From Roseburia sp. AM59-24XD (lineage in GTDB: Bacteria > Bacillota > Clostridia > Lachnospirales > Lachnospiraceae), in the NCBI RefSeq assembly GCF_003478445.1, contig NZ_QUET01000015.1:26146-90145 (forward strand): a stretch of DNA of 64,000 bases, given 5' to 3'. The notes beneath the pieces are model-generated. The model saw nothing but the letters and a program-made list of their open reading frames with translations. It did no database searches and was not told where the DNA came from. Position 1 is the stretch's first letter; the number at the start of each line of letters is the position of its first letter. The position numbers were made by a program, and so were the translations under genes. Shown one piece after another: positions 26,526 to 33,854 of this stretch.

Positions 26526-27527
26526 TCATTTCATATAGCTTTGAATATAGCAATTTAATTTTTCTTCTGTATCGACACCATATTTATCAGCAACACTTTC
26601 AAAATAATTTTTAATTTCATCTTTGCTGATTATTTCTCTAGAAGGTTCTGAGGCTTCATATCCCATCCGGGCATTCTTCCAAGGATTTTCTTCATGTGTG
26701 ATATCTTCTAATACTTTCCCACTATATTTTCCAAATGTGTTAATCACCAAATCAATGACCATTTTTTCGTGTTCATCCAATTCTTCAAATCTATCTTTAA
26801 AGATTGCAAATCTTTCATCTTCGATTGGATTATATTTGAAATTCCTAAACAAATCATATACTTCCTCATAAACCGGACCGTGAATCCAAGCCATGCAGTC
26901 CTCTTTATACAAAGGTTTGCCAAATAAAACCATATAAATCCCCTGTATAAAATAAAGAATCTTTTGAAGCGCCAATGGAGTAACTTCCCTCATTTGTTCA
27001 AATATATATGATATTGTTAATAACATTTTATCTGAAACACAAAATAACCCTGCTATTTCTTCAGCCGCCTTTATAGCTTTCTTATACGCGGTTTCTCCCA
27101 TCTTCTCAGCATTATCATTCAAAAGTTTTATCATATAATTAGGTGACGACAGCGCTTTCTTAATAATATCAGAATACTTTTTGGAAGGCATCTGTCCTGA
27201 CAAATATCTGGTAATTGTTATTTCTCCAAACCCCAGTGCAATTGATAAAGGTGCTTTCCCTATATTATAAATATCCATAATTTTCTGAATATCATCAATA
27301 CTGATCAATCCTTCAGCCTGTCTATATTGTTCGTCAATAGATTTTATATTCAAATCGAAAAGACCTGGAATATCCATCTCCTTTCCACATTCATCACATA
27401 CTGCAACAGCAATTTTAAATTCATAAGATTTGTCCTTAATTACTTTTTGTACAGTTTTCTTAATTATTTTGTATGATGTTTCTTTTCTGCATGAAGTACA
27501 AAAATCAAACTTTTTCTCCTTTACCAT
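26526..27527 (-). CDS. Panacea-domain antitoxin with zinc finger and helix-turn-helix
   Basis: A 333-residue protein in three parts: an N-terminal CxxC...CxxC zinc finger (CTSC near residue 10, CDEC near 45) like that of MqsA; a helix-turn-helix (about 75-125, APLSIALGFGEITITRYLSG); and a C-terminal Panacea/DUF4065 domain (about 185-310) with LALQKILYFIQGIYM and CMAWIHGPVYEEVYDLF. Panacea domains neutralise many unrelated toxins and are also found in SocA/GepA proteins. The gene follows the putative toxin by 30 bases, in toxin-first order as with mqsRA. The ATG at 27527 follows GGAGGACAATAAA. It should bind DNA and repress its own promoter at 27994-28022. Confidence 0.85.
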   Translation of the reverse strand: MVKEKKFDFCTSCRKETSYKIIKKTVQKVIKDKSYEFKIAVAVCDECGKEMDIPGLFDLNIKSIDEQYRQAEGLISIDDIQKIMDIYNIGKAPLSIALGFGEITITRYLSGQMPSKKYSDIIKKALSSPNYMIKLLNDNAEKMGETAYKKAIKAAEEIAGLFCVSDKMLLTISYIFEQMREVTPLALQKILYFIQGIYMVLFGKPLYKEDCMAWIHGPVYEEVYDLFRNFKYNPIEDERFAIFKDRFEELDEHEKMVIDLVINTFGKYSGKVLEDITHEENPWKNARMGYEASEPSREIISKDEIKNYFESVADKYGVDTEEKLNCYIQSYMK

Positions 27528-27557
27528 TTTATTGTCCTCCTTCTATTTTTCAATTGT

Positions 27558-27944
27558 CTATTTAAACATATACTTTATTGGATACTTCTGCTTGTGAAAT
27601 GAAATTACAATTACATACCTTGATTCTAATTTATTAAACTTTATATACAGTGATACCTGTTCTTCTCCGGGCAAAAATCTACGCAACAAATTAACATTTT
27701 TGCCAAATACATATAACAGTTCATGCTCATACCCTCTATGAGTATTATGTCTAATCTCTGAGAAATCTGTAGCTTCAAGACTCAAAAGTATTTGTTTTCT
27801 CTTTTCCTCGCTAATAATATAATCTAAAAACAAATCCTGATTGTCTTTCCTGTTATCATTCATCTCTATTCGATAACAGCCCGCATTGATCGCTGCTTTT
27901 ACTTCTTCAAGGTACTTTTCAATATCTGTAATTGTAATGTCCAA
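27558..27944 (-). CDS. Putative MqsR-like toxin (mRNA interferase)
   Basis: A 128-residue protein started by TTG at 27944 after AGGGGATACAA. The middle and end, QILLSLEATDFSEIRHNT and SLYIKFNKLESRYVIVISFH, resemble the MqsR pattern of a helix with LxxxDF followed by two strands ending in VIVSFK. MqsR is a RelE-fold ribonuclease that cuts mRNA at GCU. The similarity is by eye and distant, but an MqsA-like zinc finger plus helix-turn-helix on the neighbouring protein supports it. It is the first gene of the pair and has a near-consensus promoter. Confidence 0.65.
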   Translation of the reverse strand: MDITITDIEKYLEEVKAAINAGCYRIEMNDNRKDNQDLFLDYIISEEKRKQILLSLEATDFSEIRHNTHRGYEHELLYVFGKNVNLLRRFLPGEEQVSLYIKFNKLESRYVIVISFHKQKYPIKYMFK

Positions 27945-27993
27945 ATTGTATCCCCTAATCTCTATGATGGTATTTTATCATTTTTCTATCACC

Positions 27994-28022
27994 ACTATAC
28001 TCTTATGATGTTTTTTTGTCAA
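27994..28022 (-). promoter_or_regulatory. Promoter of the toxin-antitoxin pair
   Basis: TTGACA at 28022-28017, 17-base spacer, TATAGT at 27999-27994; transcription would start about 45 bases before the toxin start codon. Confidence 0.75.
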
Positions 28023-28166
28023 TATCCTATCATTACAAATCAAAAACATCTGGTCGCTTACAACCAGATATGGACGAAACATTATATTTAGAATAAATTT
28101 TGCTTTTTATAATATATAAACAGAAAACAAGCGTATCATAGACAGAATAGAACTTGTATGTTACAT

Positions 28167-28212
28167 TGTATGATGTTGGGCTCAACAGGCATTTTGAGCC
28201 CAACATCATACA
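28167..28212. repeat. Long perfect hairpin upstream of the TrmH-type gene
   Basis: Two 19-base perfect arms (TGTATGATGTTGGGCTCAA and its complement at 28194-28212) with an 8-base loop, 28 bases before the methyltransferase start. No T-run follows on the plus strand. Confidence 0.75.
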
Positions 28213-28240
28213 TTTATAATTCCATAAACAGGAGGTTCCC

Positions 28241-29091
28241 ATGGCAGAGATTATCCCAATTACTGATTTTCAGGCTCCGGAGCTTGACATATACGCACGC
28301 TGCTCCGAATCACAGCTTTTACATTATTATGAACCAAATGGCGGTATTTTTATCGCCGAAAGTCCCAAAGTGATCGAGCGTGCGCTGAATATGGGATGTG
28401 AACCGATCTCTCTTCTCGCTGAAACAAAGCATCCGGACACCAAACTTGCCGGTATCATATCCCGATGTCCGGATATTCCGGTTTACACAGCGCCCTATGA
28501 GATATTAACAAAGCTGACCGGCTTTGCTCTCACAAGAGGTGCGCTCTGTGCAATGCGCCGTCCTGCTTTAAGATCCGTCGAAGAGCTCTGCCGGAATGCC
28601 AGACGAATCGCCATCCTGGAGGACGTTGTAAATCCCACGAATATCGGTGCTATTATCCGATCGGCTGCAGCACTCCACATGGATGCAGTCCTTCTGACAC
28701 CTGCCTGCAGTGATCCGTTTTACCGCCGTGCCACCCGCGTGAGTATGGGAACTGTTTTTCAGATTCCGTGGACCTATCTGCCATCCGGTCCATCCTCTGC
28801 CACAGAGCAAGACAACGCATCCGCCGGATCATATATAAAACAGCTTCAGGAGCTTGATTTTATCACGATTGCCATGGCACTCAAGGATCAGTCTCTGTCC
28901 ATTACGGATCCCACGCTTGCAAATGCTTCGAGCTTGCCATCGTCCTCGGAACCGAGGGGGAAGGTCTTTCGCAGGAGACAATTGATGCCTGTGACCACAC
29001 TGTGATGATCCCCATGTCCCACGGTGTCGATTCCCTTAATGTGGCTGCTGCCAGTGCAGTGGCTTTCTTTGAGATCACAAAGGATTTGTAA
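28241..29091 (+). pseudogene. TrmH/SpoU-family RNA 2'-O-methyltransferase, frameshift near 28930
   Basis: The first frame gives a substrate-binding N-terminus and the start of the SPOUT domain: motif 1 DVVNPTNIGAIIRSAAA (about residue 128) and DPFYRRATRVSMGT. After PTLANAS the frame is lost; one base added at 28930 continues as LAIVLGTEGEGLS (motif 2) and PMSHGVDSLNVAAASAVAFF (motif 3) to a stop at 29091, for 283 residues. These three motifs form the knotted SAM site of enzymes that methylate ribose in tRNA or rRNA. The ATG follows ACAGGAGGTTCCC. Its 3' end overlaps the end of the convergent AbiEii gene by 17 bases. Confidence 0.85.
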
Positions 29092-30133
29092 CACTGTTCA
29101 TCAATTCATCTGCTTTAATTGAATACGCATAGGCAAGAGGATTTCTTTTCTTCAAAGATTTTAATGCTTTTGACACGATTCTATCTGTATGCTGCTTTTT
29201 TATATATTCATCAGCATTTTCAATTTTTTTATATGGTACATTTGCCATCAAACATGCTGATATATACATTAAACTCGGAGCATATGCAGACGCCACTTCT
29301 GCAGAATAATCAAGCGAATAAATATGTCCGGCTAAGCTTCTGATTCCTTTCAGATAACTTTGATAGTCCTCCGTACAATACATGCCTCTGCTTGCAATAC
29401 ATACAGATGCCTGGTAGGTATCCATAAGAACCTCTTTTGCTGTAACATCAATTCCTCGATATGCAATTTCATCTTCTACTATTTTATAATACGTTCCATA
29501 GACAATATTAAAATCATCGAAAACATTAATTAAAGAATATACGTCAAACATCTGTTTCATTATTTCCAGATCTTTTCTTGTATCGATCAGGACGCCTGTA
29601 GTATGTGGTGCAAATGCAGTCAACTTGTCTGCCAAAATACTATTAATATCCGGAACTTTTACCTGTAAATATTTCGGTTCTGTAATCAACAATTCACAAT
29701 CAATATCTTTTTCTATTGTATTTCCATACTTACTTGACTCAAATAAAATATCTAAAATAATTTCTACAGGTTCTTTCATCCTGGGTGAATCAAACTGAAA
29801 CTTAAAATGTCTCTTTTCTATATTGTTTTTTCCTTTACGAATTTGTTCCTCATAAGATTTAAATGAAAATATCTTGGCAGCTTTTTCAAGATACTTATCA
29901 ACTTCCGTACCTGGTTCTACAATAATATCAACATCCGTAGATAACCTCATTGGTTTATCAAGAATTAAAAGAAGTGATGTCCCTCCTTTAAAAATAAACG
30001 GTAACTCAACTTTTCTAAGTGCTTCCAGTAACCCAAATGCAAATAATACCCGTTCAATCAAATTTGGATCTCTTTTGCTCGATTTGTACAAATCCATAAT
30101 ATGCTCTACACTATAATTTTCTCTTGTAATCAT
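29075..30133 (-). CDS. AbiEii/AbiGii-type nucleotidyltransferase toxin
   Basis: A 352-residue nucleotidyltransferase of the AbiEii group (PF08843): FIFKGGTSLLLIL followed by MRLSTDVDIIV gives the G-G-T-S and D-x-D metal-site motifs (about residues 48-72), and VPDINSILADKLTAFAPHTTG contains the later KLTA motif. AbiEii is the toxin of a type IV toxin-antitoxin system that blocks phage growth in Lactococcus and related hosts, probably by nucleotidylating RNA or protein. The ATG at 30133 follows AAAGGAGTTTTGG. It lies 11 bases after the AbiEi-like gene, in the usual antitoxin-toxin order. Confidence 0.87.
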   Translation of the reverse strand: MITRENYSVEHIMDLYKSSKRDPNLIERVLFAFGLLEALRKVELPFIFKGGTSLLLILDKPMRLSTDVDIIVEPGTEVDKYLEKAAKIFSFKSYEEQIRKGKNNIEKRHFKFQFDSPRMKEPVEIILDILFESSKYGNTIEKDIDCELLITEPKYLQVKVPDINSILADKLTAFAPHTTGVLIDTRKDLEIMKQMFDVYSLINVFDDFNIVYGTYYKIVEDEIAYRGIDVTAKEVLMDTYQASVCIASRGMYCTEDYQSYLKGIRSLAGHIYSLDYSAEVASAYAPSLMYISACLMANVPYKKIENADEYIKKQHTDRIVSKALKSLKKRNPLAYAYSIKADELMNSVTNPL

Positions 30134-30144
30134 CCAAAACTCCT

Positions 30145-30869
30145 TTACCCTAATCGCAATTTTACATTTGTTTCTTCCTCTATAAATTTTCTGATTTTAT
30201 CTGCACTTTTACGTCTTCTTGCATATCGAAACAACTGACTCTCGTCCACAACATAAGAATCAAATGCTGTTTCATAAATAGCCGGATACTCTGATTCACC
30301 AAACATTGCTTTTACCAGATTTTCCGAAAAAATATCTACCAGCAATTTTTCTAAATCTGTATGCCAGACTTCTTCCTTCCCTTTGGGTGATTCCGTCAAA
30401 AGATTTCTAAAACAATTATATCATCCTGTCTGTAATGAAAGAAATCCTCTTCTGTCGGGTTAATAAGAATTTTACCCTCGTACTCTTTTTTTAATCGTTC
30501 AAATACAGAACTGCATAATTCTTTTTCTACAAAAACAAAAATAACATTATGCGCAATTTGGTGATTCAAAAAACGATTCATCTGATACAGTTCTGCAATT
30601 CTGAAATCCAAATCATAAAAATCTTTATTTAAAATTCCTGAAATATGAATCGACGTTCTCGAATAATCGTATTCATAATCTCTCAGCTCGCCCTTTATGC
30701 AGTATGCATTTCTGCCAATACGGGCTATTTTACCGGATTCCAAATATTTTTTTAAATATTTTTCCATGGTACTTTTACTCATGTTTCCTATATTTTCCAT
30801 AAATATCTCAAATAAATATTTTTTGTTAAACATTGATAATCCGTATAGTGATCTAAGGTTTTCATCCAT
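30145..30869 (-). pseudogene. AbiEi-like antitoxin/repressor, frameshift near 30405
   Basis: Two frames: 30869-30396 encodes an N-terminal winged helix (NMSKSTMEKYLKKYLESGKI) and the start of the second domain; 30399-30145 holds the end (WHTDLEKLLVDIFSENLV to LRLG). One A restored at 30404-30406 joins them as DDIIVLENLLTESPKGKEE and makes a 241-residue protein. In AbiE systems this partner binds DNA and represses the pair, and counters the toxin by its C-terminal domain. If the frameshift were real, the toxin would be left without full control, which argues for sequencing error. A palindrome at 30964-31004 is the probable operator. Confidence 0.75.
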
Positions 30870-30935
30870 ATGTCAATCACCTCCCAAAATACATTTTCGG
30901 CATTTTTCCAAATTAGTGCCGTTTTTATATTCAGT

Positions 30936-31004
30936 ATGATATCATTTCCGTTTCCTTTTGTAAATACAAATTCGCACTATTTTACAATAGTGCCGAATTT
31001 GTAT
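30936..31004 (-). promoter_or_regulatory. AbiE promoter with upstream palindromic operator
   Basis: TTTACA at 30964-30959, 17-base spacer, TATCAT at 30941-30936. Directly upstream, ATACAAATTCG(G)CACTAT and ATAGTGCGAATTTGTAT form a palindrome (31004-30964) with a 6-base centre and one bulged base. A CGGCACTAA half-site lies downstream of the -10 box. AbiEi proteins bind such inverted repeats for autorepression. Confidence 0.7.
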
Positions 31005-31058
31005 CCATTATTTATTTATGATTACTAAAAATATCTCTAAACATTCTGTTCCCGTGAA

Positions 31059-32813
31059 TTACACAAACTTCATAACGTCCTCTGTAATCTGCTCCCTAGT
31101 CAGCCGGTTCTCCTTCACAACTTCAGCAGCGTCATAACGGTCTAAGAATTCCTTCTTCAGTCCGTAGTTTAATACCTTCATGTCGGAGTCTCCGTAGAAA
31201 CGTGCAATCTTCTCACCGAAGCCTCCATCCAGGATGCCGTCCTCCAGCGTGATCACAACATCATGATCCTTCTTAAGATTCTCTAACATGTCCTGATCAA
31301 TACCGGTAATATAATATGGATTGATCACGGTTGCCTTTGTGCCTGTCTTTTCCTCAAACTCCTTTGCAACGCTCTGTCCCAGAGAATAAAAGGTACCAAG
31401 ACCGATGACTGCCACCTTCTGTCCCTTCTGGGTGATCTCATATTTATTCAGGTCAGAGAAATCCTTCGTTACCTTCTGTCCGTCAGACACAACAGGACCA
31501 CCCGGAAGACGGATCGCTACCGGATGCTCATTCTGCTCCAGACTCCAGTCAAGCATCGCCAGATACTCTTCCTTGGTGGTTGGTGCCAGATAAACAAGGT
31601 TTGGAATATTTGCCATCATCGGAATATCATACAGACCGAGATGTGTCACATCGTTCATTCCGTAAACGGTTCCCCAGAAGGTTACGATCGTTGCGGCATT
31701 ATTGTTAATGCAAAGATCCTGTGCGATCTGATCATAGGTTCTCTGTACGAAGGTGCTGTATACACCCCAGACCGGCTTTCCACCGTTTGCGGCAATTCCG
31801 GATGCAAGTGCAACGGCTGTCTCCTCAGCGATTCCCACATCGACAAACTGCTTGCCTGCCAGATCACGCTTGTCCTTGGTAAAGCCTAAAACGGTCGGTG
31901 TTGCAGAGGTGATCGCAACAACAGCCGGATCCTTCTTCATCTTATCAAGCAGAAATTCAGCCGTAATATCGGAATAATCCTCGCCCTGCGGCTGATCGAG
32001 CGCCTCTCCGGTCTCAATATTAAATGGTGCATTGTAATGCCATGCCTCTTTGTTCTGCTCTGCCGGCGCATAGCCCTTTCCTTTGAGAGTTTTGATATGA
32101 ACGACAACCGGCTTGTCGCTGTCCTTTACACTCTGAAATGCCTCGATCAGCACCTGCACATTGTTGCCCTCATCAACGTACACATAATCCAGTCCCATTG
32201 TGCGGAACAGATTGCATTCTGCCTGTCCCTTTGTGTCGCGCAAAAGCTTCAGATTGCTGTATAAGCCTCCATGATTTTCAGCAATGGACATATCATTATC
32301 ATTGACAACAATGATCAGATTGCTCTCAAGCTCTGCAGCAAAATCCAGTCCCTCTAATGCCTCACCTCCACTGAGAGAACCGTCTCCGATCACAGCGATC
32401 ACATTGCCTGTTCCGCCGTTAAGGTCACGTCCCTTTGCCATGCCGCATGCCAGACTGACAGAGGTAGACGTATGACCTACCGTAAAGTGGTCATGCTCAC
32501 TTTCCTGCGGACTGCTGTAGCCGGTCACATCATCGTAATGCTCTTCATACAGATACGCATCCTTTCTGCCGGTCAGCATTTTATGTGGATATGTCTGATG
32601 GGACACATCAAATACAATCTTATCCTTTGGTGATTCAAACACGTAATGAAGTGCAATCGTTGCTTCCACCATTCCGAAATTCGGCCCGAAATGACCGCCA
32701 TGGATACTTGCTCGTTTTAAAAGAGCCTGTCTCATCTCATCTGCGAGCTGTGTCAGCTGCTCTCCGGATAACTTCTTCACGTCCTCAGGTCCATTGATCT
32801 GCTCTAAATACAT
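31059..32813 (-). CDS. 1-deoxy-D-xylulose-5-phosphate synthase-like enzyme (DXS paralogue)
   Basis: A 584-residue thiamine-diphosphate enzyme. N-terminal part: GGHFGPNFGMVEATIALHYVF, DVSHQTYPHKMLTGR, then the ThDP motif GDGSLSGGEALEGLDFAA ending in NDNDMSI. The middle pyrimidine-binding domain has FVDVGIAEETAVALASG with the essential Glu330; a C-terminal transketolase-type domain follows. In standard DXS the segment is GIAEQHAV; here Gln-His is Glu-Thr, and the protein is about 35 residues short. It may make DXP or another acyloin-type product. The ATG at 32813 follows AAGGAGGAAAGAAC. A MerR-type promoter (19-base spacer with palindrome) lies just upstream, so expression is probably induced by a specific stress or metabolite. 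Confidence 0.85.
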   Translation of the reverse strand: MYLEQINGPEDVKKLSGEQLTQLADEMRQALLKRASIHGGHFGPNFGMVEATIALHYVFESPKDKIVFDVSHQTYPHKMLTGRKDAYLYEEHYDDVTGYSSPQESEHDHFTVGHTSTSVSLACGMAKGRDLNGGTGNVIAVIGDGSLSGGEALEGLDFAAELESNLIIVVNDNDMSIAENHGGLYSNLKLLRDTKGQAECNLFRTMGLDYVYVDEGNNVQVLIEAFQSVKDSDKPVVVHIKTLKGKGYAPAEQNKEAWHYNAPFNIETGEALDQPQGEDYSDITAEFLLDKMKKDPAVVAITSATPTVLGFTKDKRDLAGKQFVDVGIAEETAVALASGIAANGGKPVWGVYSTFVQRTYDQIAQDLCINNNAATIVTFWGTVYGMNDVTHLGLYDIPMMANIPNLVYLAPTTKEEYLAMLDWSLEQNEHPVAIRLPGGPVVSDGQKVTKDFSDLNKYEITQKGQKVAVIGLGTFYSLGQSVAKEFEEKTGTKATVINPYYITGIDQDMLENLKKDHDVVITLEDGILDGGFGEKIARFYGDSDMKVLNYGLKKEFLDRYDAAEVVKENRLTREQITEDVMKFV

Positions 32814-32860
32814 GTTCTTTCCTCCTTGTTTTCTCATTTATTTCTACCGGAAACCGGTTG

Positions 32861-32897
32861 TAAAAAAACTTGCGTCGTTTCACCCAACAACGCAAGT
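32861..32897 (-). terminator. Intrinsic terminator after the LytTR gene
   Basis: ACTTGCGTTGTT and AACGACGCAAGT arms (one mismatch pair) with a 6-base loop, then seven T. It ends transcripts from the LytTR gene and touches the -10 box of the DXS-like gene. Confidence 0.8.
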
Positions 32898-32925
32898 ATA
32901 ACACTTAAAGTTCACTTTAAGTCAA
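32895..32925 (-). promoter_or_regulatory. MerR-type promoter of the DXS-like gene
   Basis: TTGACT at 32925-32920 and TATACT at 32900-32895 are 19 bases apart, longer than normal. The spacer contains the palindrome ACTTAAAGT-GA-ACTTTAAGT (32922-32903). This layout is the hallmark of promoters untwisted by MerR-family activators; the sequence resembles sites of the NmlR/AdhR branch. Confidence 0.75.
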
Positions 32926-32963
32926 GTTCTTTGAGATCGACTTTTGTAAACTTTATAATATTT

Positions 32964-33767
32964 TTATTTTTGGTCGGTAATCTGCCTGCGGATCGCCGCA
33001 TACTTTCTCGTGGAGATCGGCACACTGCTGCCATCCGTCATCACTGCCTCATACCTTTTGACCGACTGCACAAACGCCGGATTGATCAGATGACTCTTGT
33101 GGATGCGCAGGAAGACATCCGGGTATTTCTCCTGTATCGCAGAGATTCCCTCCGAGCTTTCATAGATATTATTCACACAGTAAATCTCGGTGTAATGTCC
33201 CATACTCTTCACATGAAGCACCTCATTGTCCGCCAGATATAAAAGACTGTTGTCCCTGCCCCGGATCATCAGATGCTTTACAGCAGGCGTTATGCTAAAC
33301 ATCTTTGCGACCGGCATATCCGTAAAATGTACGGGATAGATCACGTCTCTGCCATCCATCGGGATCGCATTCGCAATAAAGCAGGTTCGGATCTTCGGCT
33401 CAACGCTGTAATGCCCGTCTTCAGCCGTCTGCCGGACCTCCTTCCAGTTTAACAGGATCCTCTGGTCACAGCGGATCACTTTATTGTCCGGATAAAAGGT
33501 ATCCACCAGGAAGGTCACAAGGATCTCACAGGTGTCCCGCTCCTTCCACAGAAGCGATGATTTCATATCAATCGTCTCAAAGGTCAGCGGATTATCCTCC
33601 TGCGCAAATGTCTGCGTGAGCAGCTTTTTAGAATGAATAACCTGCCCCTCGCACGGTCCGTACCAGTCAATTTCCTCATGCATAACGTCCACAAAGGGCT
33701 GAATATCATTTTGATAATAATGCACGATAATGTCCATACTTTTGGACACCAATTCGGATGTGTTCAT
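32964..33767 (-). CDS. LytTR-domain transcriptional regulator with SnoaL-like sensor domain
   Basis: A 267-residue protein without a receiver domain. Residues 1-140 look like a SnoaL/NTF2-like fold (MDIIVHYYQNDIQPFVDVM, EEIDWYGPCEGQV). Residues about 165-265 are a LytTR DNA-binding domain: EVLHVKSMGHYTEIYCV, FLRIHKSHLINPAFVQSV and GSSVPISTRKYAAIR. Fusion to a small-molecule-binding fold suggests a one-component regulator rather than a phosphorylated one. The ATG at 33767 follows GGAGGACAAGGGA. It sits 87 bases after the GH43 gene that ends the sugar operon and is closed by a terminator. Its target is not evident. Confidence 0.82.
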   Translation of the reverse strand: MNTSELVSKSMDIIVHYYQNDIQPFVDVMHEEIDWYGPCEGQVIHSKKLLTQTFAQEDNPLTFETIDMKSSLLWKERDTCEILVTFLVDTFYPDNKVIRCDQRILLNWKEVRQTAEDGHYSVEPKIRTCFIANAIPMDGRDVIYPVHFTDMPVAKMFSITPAVKHLMIRGRDNSLLYLADNEVLHVKSMGHYTEIYCVNNIYESSEGISAIQEKYPDVFLRIHKSHLINPAFVQSVKRYEAVMTDGSSVPISTRKYAAIRRQITDQK

Positions 33768-33854
33768 TCCCTTGTCCTCCCATTTCCGTTCTCACCCGTA
33801 GCATAATTATCTTATAAATATCAAAAAAAATCAAGAAGAGCTCCCTTTCATTTT

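Noticed and set aside
28033..28242. Small minus-strand gene of 69 codons
   Set aside because: It spans the toxin-antitoxin promoter and the long hairpin, has no ribosome binding site and no family features.
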